64,000 bases of DNA from positions 1 to 64,000 of the forward strand of contig NZ_CP047657.1 of NCBI RefSeq assembly GCF_009906955.1. The letters run 5' to 3'. The position numbers and the translations under genes are program-made. Below the pieces are notes generated by a model. The model saw only the letters and a list, made by a program, of their open reading frames with translations, ran no database searches and was not told the origin of the DNA. The stretch comes from Paraglaciecola mesophila. Lineage in GTDB: Bacteria; Pseudomonadota; Gammaproteobacteria; Enterobacterales; Alteromonadaceae. Each line of letters opens with the position of its first letter. Position 1 is the stretch's first letter. This document shows, piece after piece, positions 54,446 through 63,849 of the stretch.

Positions 54446-55852
54446 CTACGACACTCCAAACAGCAATTCACGCATTGATAAGATTTGGGGCTCTGCCCTC
54501 TCCTTGGTTACTGGCTCTAATTGGCCTAAACGCTCAACTGCTGCGCTGCCTGACTCAATCATGATCTGATTTGCGTCAGCCAAATTACATTCGGTATGTT
54601 TGGCGTACCAAAGGTTATTTCTCTTGTGGTAACGAAAACTAGAAGCTCTCAGCAAACCTAAAACGCTCTCAGAGGGCTTTTCACTAAAAACAAGCTCGAT
54701 ACCATGTTTAGCGTCATTAAAGCGTAGCGCGACATTTTGAGGTTCGCCCCCATTAGCCTTTGAATTATCCTTGGGTTTAGCTAGGTCCTTTTCTTGCAGA
54801 GTAATTTTTTTTGTAGACTGCGGATTGGTCAGGTGTTCAGCAAGCACCCCTTGAGGAACCCAAGAAGCACCTTTGTCGAATAGGTTAACTTTGTGTACCA
54901 ACCAACCGTCAGCAAACTCATTTGATGTTTCTTTTAGGTATGCGTTAAGAGAGCTGTAAGAGCGTTTGTGTTCGCAGTCTTTAGGTAAAGTGGCAAGGTG
55001 TTTTGTGTCTTCATGTAACGCGGCAGCTTTACGCATTTCAGGGAATAGGTTTCTAGTGTGTGTAGACCAAGCAAGGATGATTGTTTGATTGGTGGTAGAG
55101 CCGTGATAGTCCTCTAGTGAATTTGAAGTGTTAGTGACGTTTTGAGCAACGATAACGGCCTTTGTGTTTTTAGGCATGTATTGCTCTATGTGTTTTATGT
55201 ATTCGTTGTGAGCGTCTTGCTCTGCTTTTGCTCTATCACGGTTAGCTTGTTTTTCAGCGTCCAATTGTTCTTGGATGAACGCCTTAAAGTTTACTGCCTG
55301 AGTATTTGAAAGTTGAGGGCGGCAATCGTTGATGGTGATGTCTCTCTCACTACGGGTAGTGAATAACCATTTGTCATTGAAGATATCAAAAGCACCAAGC
55401 GTATATTTAGGGCTTAGGCCAGTATGGTCTACCTCTAGTATGTAAGCGTCATAGTAAGCGTTTGAGTAGGTATTCTTTACCGTAACGAATTTACCTATGA
55501 CGGTATCGTAATAATCGATATCAACTGGGTTAGCAAGGATTGCGTTTAGTAGTCGTAGGCAAAGTGCAAAGTTGTTTATCTCTTCTTGGGTGTCACCTTC
55601 GTAGCAGTTACTAATAAGAATATAGCGAAGCTCTGAATATGCTTTAGTTCTGGTTAGGGTTTCCGTTACTTGAGTGGTGTCATTCCATGCCTGGGCTGAT
55701 TCGTTGTATCTGGCCGCATATGACTCTGCATTCTGCCAATAGATCCCTTTGGCGATATCGGTTGCTGTTAGCGTGCTAAGGATAGTGGTGTTTTCACGTA
55801 TCCATGTAGCGATGTTAAGAACTGTTGATTGTGAAGCAAGTGAAATAGACAT
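54446..55852 (-). CDS. plasmid-type hypothetical protein, 468 aa
   Basis: No signal peptide. Charged helical middle (EQLDAEKQANRDRAKAEQDAHNEY). The C-terminus has GIELVFSEKPSESVLGLLRAS followed by FRYHKRNNLWYAKHTE. This is a small domain (IEL-F-KPS...L...GFR-W-Y--K-T) known from plasmid and phage proteins, often next to methylase or anti-restriction domains. The N-terminal 350 residues are not recognised. Probably part of the maintenance/establishment module of the element. Confidence 0.5.
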   Translation of the reverse strand: MSISLASQSTVLNIATWIRENTTILSTLTATDIAKGIYWQNAESYAARYNESAQAWNDTTQVTETLTRTKAYSELRYILISNCYEGDTQEEINNFALCLRLLNAILANPVDIDYYDTVIGKFVTVKNTYSNAYYDAYILEVDHTGLSPKYTLGAFDIFNDKWLFTTRSERDITINDCRPQLSNTQAVNFKAFIQEQLDAEKQANRDRAKAEQDAHNEYIKHIEQYMPKNTKAVIVAQNVTNTSNSLEDYHGSTTNQTIILAWSTHTRNLFPEMRKAAALHEDTKHLATLPKDCEHKRSYSSLNAYLKETSNEFADGWLVHKVNLFDKGASWVPQGVLAEHLTNPQSTKKITLQEKDLAKPKDNSKANGGEPQNVALRFNDAKHGIELVFSEKPSESVLGLLRASSFRYHKRNNLWYAKHTECNLADANQIMIESGSAAVERLGQLEPVTKERAEPQILSMRELLFGVS

Positions 55853-55949
55853 GGCGTAGCCCTCTTGGTTGATTGCAGGGCTAACGTGTCAAGCCACCAG
55901 CGAGCGGCAAATTTTAGGGTTGGGGTTAGATTGTATTTACAATCGTTGG

Positions 55950-56204
55950 TTAAAAACTGGATTGGCCGACAGTCAACTCGCCTTTGTAGCTCAGTGGCAA
56001 CTCTGCAATCTCCCAAGCAATATTCAATGGTGTGGTTAATTCAGTCTTATCTTGTTGGATGTAGTTGTATGCGCCCCACTCTGCGAATGCGGGCTCACCC
56101 TCTTTGGCCAAAACAATTTCATTGCCAAACTGGTCGATGCAAAGCATCAGGTTTTGCGATGGGCGATATGAAAGACAAGTTAGATAATGCATTGCTTCTA
56201 ACAT
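55950..56204 (-). CDS. small hypothetical protein, 84 aa
   Basis: ATG 56204 with AAGGAGCAGTC upstream (good ribosome site). Reads LEAMHYLTCLSYRPSQNLM, DQFGNEIVLAKEGEPAFAEW. Chosen over an overlapping frame at 55768-56016 because of the ribosome site. Unknown. Confidence 0.5.
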   Translation of the reverse strand: MLEAMHYLTCLSYRPSQNLMLCIDQFGNEIVLAKEGEPAFAEWGAYNYIQQDKTELTTPLNIAWEIAELPLSYKGELTVGQSSF

Positions 56205-56279
56205 GACTGCTCCTTGTATTGAGTTTGATTCGATTAGGGGGCGCTTGAATGCTCACCCCCGCTAAAAGTGACTGAGTGT

Positions 56280-56504
56280 TTACCAGTCGTCCGAAGCGAG
56301 CATATCCATAACACCCTGCTCGATTTCGGCAACCTCCGCTTGCTGCTGGCAATCGCTATTGCAATAAGTCTTGCCGCCTTGGGTGTAACCGTCCGCTGGT
56401 TTCATGCCGTAAGACTCAAAAGAGAAGTGACAACCGGCGCAATGAGTAGGCGCGGCATTCGGTTTGGTTTGGGTGGTGCGTTGACTTGGGGCTAAGTAGC
56501 TCAT
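56280..56504 (-). CDS. small zinc-finger-like protein, 74 aa
   Basis: Contains CAGCHFSFESYGMKPADGY then YCNSDC, four Cys with CxxC/CxxxC spacing that should bind zinc. ATG 56504 with AAGGAACTGAT upstream. The acidic C-terminus (EVAEIEQGVMDML) follows. Resembles small finger proteins of plasmids and phages; role unknown. Confidence 0.55.
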   Translation of the reverse strand: MSYLAPSQRTTQTKPNAAPTHCAGCHFSFESYGMKPADGYTQGGKTYCNSDCQQQAEVAEIEQGVMDMLASDDW

Positions 56505-56607
56505 ATCAGTTCCTTAATGGGTTTGTGAAAGCGGGTTCGCTGGTATGGGGTCAATGTGTCTGGGTGGGGCGGTATTACAAATAAAGGGGGGGGAACGGAG
56601 GTGGCCG

Positions 56608-57642
56608 TTAAGCCACTTCCCTCTCTGTTTCTCCGGTGAACAAGTCAATGGTGTCCATGTCGCGTTTACGGTGTGTCTTCTTAGTGCGTTTTGCTTTGTT
56701 CTTCTCTGCCTTGGCAGCTTCTTTAGCGGCTTCCTTGGCGGCTTTCTCTGCCAGTAATTCTTCACGTCTTTTGGTTAACTCCGGAATTAGGCGCTGCACT
56801 TCCAGTTCATCGAATTCAATTCCAACCTTTTCAGAGATTGATACAGGCACAGGTTGCTTGTTTTTCTGACGTACAAACATGGTGTGGTCAATGACGCGCT
56901 CTAAGGCAATGTAGTGGTGATAAAGTTCAGGTTTAGCGATTGCACCATTGGTTAAGTCGTTCTTGTTTGAGAGTATGCACAGGGCGCAACTAAGGCGTGT
57001 GTTCTTGTCTCCACGGTTGCCGTACATTGGGTGTGGGGCTTGACCTGCTGCTTCTATCGTATCGAACACTTCATCTGTGCTGTGAGCGTATACCGGATAC
57101 CAATCGTAAACTTCACGGTTCTTGGTGGGGGCGTTTAAATTGTTGTTGATAACCAAAGGTGTTTTTAATGCGCGACCTGGCGACTCTTCTGCACGAATAC
57201 CAACGCAATTGAAACCGACTGTGTAGCCGTTTTCATCCATCATTCTGCGAATGTATTTGTTGATGGTGGCTGTTTTAAGGCCACTAGTGCACCAACGCAT
57301 CTTGGCGCTTGGGAACATGCCGCGAAGTAGGATTGCATCGCCCAGTGTATGCATTGGCTCAAGTACCACCAGCTCGTGATTGATGGTTGCTTTGAAATGC
57401 TCGATAACACCGTCATGCTCGTATTCGCCCAAGTGAACGTGAACCACTATGATTTGGTCATGTGGGATGATTTTGCACATTTCGATGTATTGCGCTTGTG
57501 AGTCTTTACCGCCTGAGTGTGAGCATACATAGATTGCTTTTCGGTTCTTCGCGTAGTCAACTACAAGACTGGCGCGGGCTTCAACTGCAAAGTCGCTTAA
57601 CTTGTTTTCACCGCAAATGTCGAACATATCTAAGTTTTTCAT
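56608..57642 (-). CDS. PAPS-reductase-family (PP-loop) protein
   Basis: 344 aa. PP-loop SHSGGKDSQAQYIEM at about 42-56. RWCTSGLKTATINKYIRR (about 117-134) and CALCILSNKNDL (about 222) are the Cys motifs usual in phage/plasmid PAPS-reductase-like proteins. An Ala/Lys/Glu-rich coiled coil follows (KEAAKEAAKAEKNKAK). The family activates ATP for sulfur or nucleotide chemistry; in phages and mobile elements its substrate is mostly unknown, and it is related to DndC of DNA phosphorothioation. No other dnd genes are visible, so a DNA modification role is only a possibility. Confidence 0.78.
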   Translation of the reverse strand: MKNLDMFDICGENKLSDFAVEARASLVVDYAKNRKAIYVCSHSGGKDSQAQYIEMCKIIPHDQIIVVHVHLGEYEHDGVIEHFKATINHELVVLEPMHTLGDAILLRGMFPSAKMRWCTSGLKTATINKYIRRMMDENGYTVGFNCVGIRAEESPGRALKTPLVINNNLNAPTKNREVYDWYPVYAHSTDEVFDTIEAAGQAPHPMYGNRGDKNTRLSCALCILSNKNDLTNGAIAKPELYHHYIALERVIDHTMFVRQKNKQPVPVSISEKVGIEFDELEVQRLIPELTKRREELLAEKAAKEAAKEAAKAEKNKAKRTKKTHRKRDMDTIDLFTGETEREVA

Positions 57643-57811
57643 CTCTCGTTTTCCCCTTGGTTGGTATGGATTTAATGTGCAGGGGTGACGAGAAACGGCA
57701 AAAAAGGGGCGTTAAAACTATTTGAACGCGCACGCGGGAGCGGTTAAAAATATTTGAATTCAAAGAGGGGAAACCCCAGCGTAAGTGCTGAGGTGTGGCG
57801 GTTAGATTTTC

Positions 57812-58498
57812 TTAATCCATTACCTTTAGGTGTGTAAGTTTGGGTATCCCATGCGTATTGGCAAGCGAGGTCGCTGCTATCGTAGAAACAGAAAAATCAA
57901 TGCTTTGCTCCCAACTATCTGACAGTGTGTATATGACGGCAAAGATTGCCACTGCTTCGACTTGTGAGCGGGGCGTCCCAATGACAAAACGGTCTGAGGT
58001 AGGCACAAAGCAATCGAATCTGCGCATCCAATCAAGACACAGCTCCCCAAAGGCAAAATCCTTTAATACATCTATCCCCGACTTGGTTATCTCGACGTTG
58101 TAAAGAGCATTGGCCGCTGTCCACGGATGAACGCACTTGCTGTCTCTTACCGCTTTCTCCCACAAGCCAACATAAGAAGACGCCTTAATTCTTTTGCCAC
58201 GAACACGGAGCGCTCCGGACACGCAATGCCCCAGAGTCTGATTCACTGACGATACAAGCAGGCCTTTTGGGTTCTTGCTCACTGTTGTTAACGCCCAGTG
58301 ACGACGAACAGCATTCGACACCGAACAGATTACGTTGTTATCACCCCCATTTTGCAGGGCGAAGTGCAGATCCATATTGCTAATGTGCGATTGAAAGCCC
58401 TCATTAACTGTAAGAGAAGCAATAACCGATTCGCTCATACTTGCCATAGACGTAGATACGACCTCACGGTCAAATTCGATGTAATGTGACATGTTCAC
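57812..58498 (-). CDS. hypothetical protein, 228 aa
   Basis: ATG 58498 after AGGTGAAC. Ser/Thr-rich first part (STSMASMSESVIASLTV). Contains SNAVRRHWALTTVSKNPKGLL and HPWTAANALYNVEI. DUF932-type phage proteins share only general features; not recognised. Same strand and spacing as the neighbours, so part of the plasmid-like cluster. Confidence 0.45.
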   Translation of the reverse strand: MNMSHYIEFDREVVSTSMASMSESVIASLTVNEGFQSHISNMDLHFALQNGGDNNVICSVSNAVRRHWALTTVSKNPKGLLVSSVNQTLGHCVSGALRVRGKRIKASSYVGLWEKAVRDSKCVHPWTAANALYNVEITKSGIDVLKDFAFGELCLDWMRRFDCFVPTSDRFVIGTPRSQVEAVAIFAVIYTLSDSWEQSIDFSVSTIAATSLANTHGIPKLTHLKVMD

Positions 58499-58607
58499 CT
58501 CGTTGGTTTGGAAGATTTCAGTAAGGTGAACGTAGGTAAAGTAGTGGGTGAGGCAAAAAAGGGGGAGGGATAAAGCTTATAAACCGCGAAGAGAGGAAGC
58601 GGTCAGT

Positions 58608-58634
58608 CAAAAAAACCCCGCATATGCGGAGTTT
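58608..58634 (-). terminator. terminator of the minus-strand 49-aa gene
   Basis: On the minus strand ACTCCGCATATGCGGGGT then seven T. The position is approximate by a couple of bases. Confidence 0.65.
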
Positions 58635-58650
58635 AGATTATAAATCTCAT

Positions 58651-58800
58651 TCAGAAGGGGATCATCGCATCACGTTCCCCAACTGTAAGGCTTGGGTTGT
58701 CCCATAACGCACAGTAAGGGCCAACATACGTGGTGTTTTGAAATTCAAGATTTTCATATTCAGCAAGTTCCCTTTCAGCTGCTAAAGCTATTGTATCCAT
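58651..58800 (-). CDS. small protein, 49 aa
   Basis: ATG 58800 with AGGAAATCACT upstream. Reads DTIALAAERELAEYENLEF and ends ERDAMIPF. A good ribosome site and a terminator right after the stop support it being real. Unknown. Confidence 0.5.
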   Translation of the reverse strand: MDTIALAAERELAEYENLEFQNTTYVGPYCALWDNPSLTVGERDAMIPF

Positions 58801-58826
58801 AGTGATTTCCTATGTTGTTTAAATAA

Positions 58827-59156
58827 TTACGTTTCAACACATTTAGTAGCATCAACATCAACATCAACATGTGTAATATTACCCCGTGTGATAATCAATT
58901 CTATTCCATTTAAATTTGGACATTTAGTTAGAGAACGTATTTCATCAACACTAGCATCAGTAATTAACTTTTCGTGAACCAGATAGCCCAGGTCTAGCGT
59001 AATTGGCACCATTCCACTATTTGCGTTGCTTCTCTGTACTCCTCTCTGAATTTCTGACATTAGAACTTCATTTTCTAACAACTTATCGACACTTGGTGAA
59101 TCTGCGCATCCTCCTAAAATTAAGCAAGTGAGCCCAATAAAAAATTTATTTTTCAT
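58827..59156 (-). CDS. small lipoprotein, 109 aa
   Basis: Signal with lipobox LILGGC (Cys about 17). The mature part is helical then beta (NGIELIITRGNITHVDVDVD). Two further Cys (TKCP, TKCV) may form a disulfide. Lipoprotein genes of this size on plasmids often serve entry exclusion; that is a guess here. Confidence 0.6.
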   Translation of the reverse strand: MKNKFFIGLTCLILGGCADSPSVDKLLENEVLMSEIQRGVQRSNANSGMVPITLDLGYLVHEKLITDASVDEIRSLTKCPNLNGIELIITRGNITHVDVDVDATKCVET

Positions 59157-59346
59157 ACCTTTTTCCGATTTTGTTTAAGTGAGTCCAATGTGCCACATTC
59201 CTAATGTTATGCAACTATATGGGGCTTCCCTAAAGGGCTATTTTAAAAGGGTTAAATGTCATTTTTCACAACATATAAAGTCTGCTTTTTGACAGGTGCA
59301 CGGCTATTGATACGTTGAATTCATAAGGTATTAATAGGGGTAGTGT

Positions 59347-59508
59347 ATGAATAACGAATTGGAAATGGGCTGTAAAATCTGTAGAGCGCTAAATGATGGT
59401 TGGTGTATGAATGTATGGGCTATGAGTAGCGAACAAAAAAGGGAGTTAGCTAAGCGAGTTCAGGAAGCAACAAGGGATAAAAAAGTGCTGTATAACAAGG
59501 TGGCCTAG
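59347..59508 (+). CDS. small Cys-containing protein, 53 aa
   Basis: ATG 59347 with AGGGGTAGTGT upstream. NELEMGCKICRALNDGWCMN holds three Cys (CxxC plus C), then a basic helix (EQKRELAKRVQEATRDKK). Followed by a terminator (59655-59678). Divergent from the lipoprotein gene. Unknown; zinc or DNA binding possible. Confidence 0.5.
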   Translation: MNNELEMGCKICRALNDGWCMNVWAMSSEQKRELAKRVQEATRDKKVLYNKVA

Positions 59509-59654
59509 TGCATTTTTTCTAGGCGTGGCCTACGCCTGTTTCTTTTTCCACTTACTTTTCGTTTCGGTTTCGCCCCAGTTCGCTTATCTCTTTACCACCA
59601 GACTTAAAACTATAATACCTGTAAGCGGTAGCGATACCAGGTATGGAAACAATA

Positions 59655-59678
59655 GCGCCTGTCTTTAGAGGCGCTTTT
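59655..59678 (+). terminator. terminator after the 53-aa gene
   Basis: GCGCCT-GTCTTTAG-AGGCGC then TTTTGC. Confidence 0.6.
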
Positions 59679-59688
59679 GCAAAACACA

Positions 59689-60042
59689 TTATTCCGAACA
59701 GTTAGCTTTCAAGACCTGTTCGCATATGTCATTAAACCTCTCAGTATGCAGAGTCGGTGATACAAATTTATTAGTTAATATACTGGACCAAACATATTGG
59801 TCCTCCCAACCATTAAGCATGAATAAATCTTGCTTCATCAGTATACAGCCGGTGCTTTCTTTATCGGCCTCCCCTATCCAAACGAACAAGTCATTGATAA
59901 AGTCATCGATTTCAATCAGGCGCCAATCAATCTCTTCATCTTGAAAGATATCTTCCTTAATTTCTTCCCCCGCGACCATAACGACAGCAGGGTTGGTATT
60001 CGAAAATTTGGCTTCAATTGCCTCCAGATTTGATGTACACAT
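59689..60042 (-). CDS. acidic hypothetical protein, 117 aa
   Basis: ATG 60042 with AAGGAAATAAC upstream. Very acidic (EEIKEDIFQDEEIDWRLIEIDDFIND). The low pI and small size recall DNA-mimic or antirestriction proteins, but no signature is seen. In the plasmid-like cluster. Confidence 0.5.
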   Translation of the reverse strand: MCTSNLEAIEAKFSNTNPAVVMVAGEEIKEDIFQDEEIDWRLIEIDDFINDLFVWIGEADKESTGCILMKQDLFMLNGWEDQYVWSSILTNKFVSPTLHTERFNDICEQVLKANCSE

Positions 60043-60152
60043 AACGTTATTTCCTTTGTTAGTAAATATCCCGACCTAAGAATGTTACTGAACGGAGCGA
60101 GATACATAGAAGCTATTGGGCTTCAAAGCAGAAGCCCGCATTGTTGTTACGG

Positions 60153-60515
60153 CTATGCCGCAACGGGTGTCATGAATTCCGTTAGATTGAGTGTGACCTT
60201 ATAGAACGTTTCATCGGTATTGCCGCCTATCTCATTGATCATCACAACGTTATTGGCTAAACCGATTTCAATAAGTAGGTTCTCAATGGCCGTGAAGGCA
60301 TTTTCTGTATCGTCCATCACATAAGCTGTGTTGCTTAAAATACCCTCTTGACCAATGGTGCTAGGGATTTCTGAGGTGACGAAAGGGATAGCAGCAAGAG
60401 GAAAAATGAAGCCGTGTTTTCTCATGCTTGTATCAACGATGACTGTTAATACCGCGCGGCTTGCCAAGCTAGGTTGAGTTGCTATAGTAAGTTGTTCACG
60501 ATTGATAATGGTCAT
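60153..60515 (-). CDS. hypothetical protein, 120 aa
   Basis: ATG 60515 with AGAGAGAC upstream. Hydrophobic-alternating beta pattern (AVLTVIVDTS, NNVVMINEIGG, YKVTLNLTEF), no membrane segment. Unknown. Confidence 0.45.
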   Translation of the reverse strand: MTIINREQLTIATQPSLASRAVLTVIVDTSMRKHGFIFPLAAIPFVTSEIPSTIGQEGILSNTAYVMDDTENAFTAIENLLIEIGLANNVVMINEIGGNTDETFYKVTLNLTEFMTPVAA

Positions 60516-60614
60516 AGCGTCTCTCTCTGGGTTAGTTAAGTACAGAGCTAACGTGACACTATGGTAGGGGGTGGCAAATTATTGGGAAGAGATTAAACGG
60601 AGTTTCACAGACAC

Positions 60615-61019
60615 TTAATTAGAATGAATTACCGAATCCAAATACTTTCGCAAGTCCAGCATGTTAGTGAGGTTTCCTATACAGAAATACTCTCTGGCAG
60701 GCTTGCCGCCAAAATGGGTGCTCGGCTTATTAATCCAGCCATGGGCTTGCTCAGTTGTAGGAAAAAGTAAGCGCAGCGCCTTATATACGCCTAGTGTAAT
60801 TGATACTCGCGCTAGCTGGTCTTGGGTTAATTTGGTAGCGCCTCCCTGCTTCCATTTGGTAAACGTGTCGCGACTAGGCTCCCCCATTAAGCGAAGCGCT
60901 TCATCGGTGTTCAACCCCCATTTATCGCATATATTGAAGAATACTTTCAGACTGGTTTTGGCAACCTGTGCAGTATCAAATTGCTCGGGTTGTTCAACCG
61001 TGCGGTCATGACGAGTCAT
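60615..61019 (-). CDS. Xre/MbcA/ParS-type antitoxin
   Basis: 134 aa. Pattern FFNICDKWGLNTDEALRLMG, TFTKWKQG, LTQDQLARVSITLGVYKALRLLFP, GWINKPSTHFGGKPAREY and DLRKYLDSV is that of the Xre-MbcA-ParS antitoxin family, which normally pairs with a RES-domain toxin encoded next. No RES toxin is present downstream. It starts 3 bp after the HigA-like gene stop, so both are one operon. Confidence 0.75.
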   Translation of the reverse strand: MTRHDRTVEQPEQFDTAQVAKTSLKVFFNICDKWGLNTDEALRLMGEPSRDTFTKWKQGGATKLTQDQLARVSITLGVYKALRLLFPTTEQAHGWINKPSTHFGGKPAREYFCIGNLTNMLDLRKYLDSVIHSN

Positions 61020-61022
61020 AAC

Positions 61023-61448
61023 CTAAATACCAAAAAACAAAGCAGGGCTGATATTGAAGCGCTTTGATAAAAGTTCGATATGCTTACGACTTAAAGACTT
61101 TCCACCAGATAACACTTGCGAAACCATGCTTTTCTTACCAATTTCATTTTCAAAATCATTGGTATTCAAATTATGCTGTTCCATCAATACTTTAAGGGTG
61201 CCCACTGCTGGATCACTTTCATTCACGCTTTGATTAAAGCCAACAAATGAAGAGGCTGCATCCTCGAAGCGAGTGATAGCATTCCCCAAGGCTTCGATTA
61301 CCACAAGATTAGTATCATAATCCTCAATTAAGGCTTCCATAAGCCCCAAAGCTTGTTCAAGCTCGTTGTCATCATGTATCTCACGCATGAACGGTGCGAT
61401 AGTATTTAAATCAGCGGCCAGCTTTGTGACTTCTTTAATAGCAAGCAT
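61023..61448 (-). CDS. HigA-type antitoxin (XRE)
   Basis: 141 aa. N-terminal LxxLMEALIEDYD (about 37-45) and C-terminal helix-turn-helix LKVLMEQHNLNTNDFENEIG, then KSMVSQVLSGGKSLSRKHIELLSKRF and ISPALFFGI. This is the standard ending of HigA proteins of the HigB2/HigA (COG5499) type. The toxin gene should precede it; a decayed HigB lies there (61435-61630). Confidence 0.82.
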   Translation of the reverse strand: MLAIKEVTKLAADLNTIAPFMREIHDDNELEQALGLMEALIEDYDTNLVVIEALGNAITRFEDAASSFVGFNQSVNESDPAVGTLKVLMEQHNLNTNDFENEIGKKSMVSQVLSGGKSLSRKHIELLSKRFNISPALFFGI

Positions 61449-61630
61449 TATAGATAATCCTAATTGCGATATGTTTTACAAACATTCGATGATGTCGAAA
61501 CTCGGTAAAGGCGAATAGCCGTAAGTTGTTGCCACCGATGTGAATCACCCACCACTTTTCTGTATATTTGAAGTTGCCTAAGCTTTTTGAAAACGGCTTT
61601 TAACTCTTCGTGAGTAGCTCTTTAGTACAT
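61435..61630 (-). pseudogene. HigB-like toxin, decayed
   Basis: On the minus strand from an ATG at 61630, MY-stop, then RATHEELKAVFKKLRQLQIY. After one frame change comes TEKWWVIHIGGNNLRLFAF and EFRHHRMFVKHIAI, matching HigB/RelE-type toxins (...WWVFNIGGNNYRLIAF...VFVRHI.TH). The stop overlaps the higA start. One nonsense codon and one frameshift, and the usual HAEYD ending is missing. Confidence 0.65.
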
Positions 61631-62095
61631 TATAGGTTGTCTCTTTATTAATAGTAAACTCTGTGGAGTTGCTTGGCTTAAGCAGCCAAGCAATCACCGA
61701 AAAGTAAATCAAACATATTGAGCTGCGCCTTTTCTTCAGCCACGTTTTCACTGATGTCCGCGGCAGGGTACCGCCTCAATTTCGGGTGTCATGAGCATGA
61801 TAGATATAAATTAGAAAGACTGAGCCGTTATATTACCCAGTCTGAAATAGCAGATTACAACTGGTGACCACGCGGGTCAGTAAATAAGAGGATAGTATTT
61901 TGAGTTTACTAAATATTTAAAAAGGGGCCCGCAGAGGCATTATTGGAAATAACAAACAGAGCTTCATTTAAGCTACTGTTATATATTAATAAATACACTA
62001 ATAATGGATAAAATAACACTCGGTTGACAACTAGAAACGTTATTAATATGTTAAAAATGTTAACGGAATGAGCTGTATTGAGCCGAATATCAAAT
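61631..62095. other. gene-free stretch with a hairpin
   Basis: TTGCTTGGC-TTAAGCA-GCCAAGCAA at 61669-61693 (9-bp arms) lies upstream of the higBA remnant. No gene seen to 62095. The region may hold the junction of the plasmid-like segment with other DNA. Confidence 0.4.
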
Positions 62096-62109
62096 TAATA
62101 AGGATTGTT

Positions 62110-63793
62110 ATGATTTCTAAAAAGACATACACCGTTGTTCTTTGTATTTTTAGCCCCCCACCCCATTTATGCAAATGAGCACTCACCTCTCAAATCTAAG
62201 AGTTTTTTGAACAAAATTGATTATTTAAGAATTAATTTCAAAATCAGCGAAGAATTCGATGATATTGAATTTAAAGTAAATAAATTTGTGAAAAAAGACG
62301 GTAAAGAAAATGATTTCGTTACAGCTATGAAAACCTTTCCATATATAAAGAAAATAAAAAAACTCCATAAAATAAAGTCTTATAGTGATAAACGTAAAAA
62401 ACACCTGAAAAAGGTTGTAAAATTACCCATGCTGGGAAACTGGTATACAATCGACATAACCTCAGATATGACTGACGAGGTAGTTTTAGCAATATACAAT
62501 GCGTTAGTTAGAACTCCACAAATTTCTCATGTAGAACTAGAAAGTCCGGTTATACCTACTCAAGAATCAAACCCAACGCCAAATCTTGAAGCTTACCAAA
62601 CATACTTAGGTGCAAGTCCTTTAGGTATAAATGCCGATTATGCCTGGACTAAGCTCGGAGGTGACGGCAGTGGTGTAAAAATTATCGACATGGAAAATGG
62701 ATATAATTCAAACCATGAAGACTTACCCACTCCTTTTATCAGAGTTAATGATTTAAATGACGGTGATCATGGAACAGCTGTAATGAGTATAATTGGCGGT
62801 TTAGATAACAATTTTGGCATCAAAGGAATTGCCCATGGTAGTCAAATTGGATTCTATGGATGGGGGACAAGTACGGCAAGCTCGATTTCCAATGCGGCTG
62901 ATGCTTTGGATACGGGCGATATCCTGATTCTTGAAGGGCAAATAAATAGAGATATCAACGCTGGCGATACTTGCGTTTCAAATAGCCAAGACCATTGCGT
63001 CCCAATGGAATGGGCACAATCCAATTTTGACGCCATACAGTATGCATATTTAAACGGTATTATTGTAGTGGAAGCTGCTGGAAATGGTAATGAAAATTTA
63101 GATTCAAGTGTTTATTTAAATCGATTTGACTTGAACGTAAGGAATTCCGGAGCAATTTTGGTTGCCTCAACGAATGCGAGTGGAACTATAACTCGTAGAG
63201 CAAGTTCCAATTATGGTACACGAATTGATTTAAATGGTTGGGGTCACAAAGTTTCATCAGCAGGCCTCAACGGAACAACTCTATTTAACGGAGGAGCAAA
63301 TAGAACTTACGGTGATGGGTTTTCTGGTACATCTGCAGCAAGCCCAATTGTAGCTGGCGCTGTTGCATCGTTGCAAGGCTATTACAAACAAAGAAATGGT
63401 GTAGCATTGGAGGTTGATACAATTAGAGGGCTTCTAAAAGCAACTGGCACCACTGAACCGCCAGGAGTTGAAGTCGGAGTAAGGCCTGACCTCAAGGCTG
63501 CTATAGATTTTTTTGATGGTAATCAGCTTCTAATACCACCAGTTTTAAATGCAACTTGGAGTAACTGTTATGGGCAAAATTGGATTTATTGGAATAGTGT
63601 GGAGGGTGCCGCATCCTATAATATCTATGTAAATGGAATACTAACATACACGCACAGCTCAACAGAATATTTAATCAGAGAAGTTAGTGTTCCCGCTCTT
63701 AGTACTGCGACGATTAAAGCATGCGATAATAACGGAATTTGCAGTGATAACTCTAATGCAGTGCAATTGACAAAGTCTAACGCTTGCCCCTAG
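62110..63793 (+). pseudogene. secreted S8-family serine peptidase, frameshift in signal peptide
   Basis: The ATG at 62110, with AAGGAT upstream, begins the signal peptide MISKKTYTVVLCIF, but the mature protein (PHPIYANEHSPLK and on) is in the +1 frame. The join lies at TTTTTAGCCCCCC (62146-62159), where removing one T or one C restores one 560-aa frame. The rest is intact: Asp in KIIDMENG (about 192), His in DGDHGTAVM (about 219), Asn in EAAGNGNE (about 324), Ser in SGTSAASP (about 406), then a fibronectin-like tail (ATWSNCYGQNWIYWNSVEG). A TTG at 62135 could give a short, signal-like start (FFVFLAPHPIYA). Followed by a lipoprotein gene, as on the left. Confidence 0.8.
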
Positions 63794-63849
63794 CCAACCA
63801 AACTTTATCGGTAACAAAACTGATAATTTGTAACGAGTACAGAAATGTT

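Noticed and set aside
56608..57642. DNA phosphorothioation (Dnd) system
   Set aside because: A PP-loop protein alone is not enough; no dndB, dndD or dndE-like neighbours are visible.
53993..61450. A complete conjugation operon in the plasmid-like part
   Set aside because: Only the IcmB-like ATPase and an IcmJ-like remnant (42-45.6 kb) are recognisable transfer genes; no relaxase, coupling protein or pilus genes are in the window.
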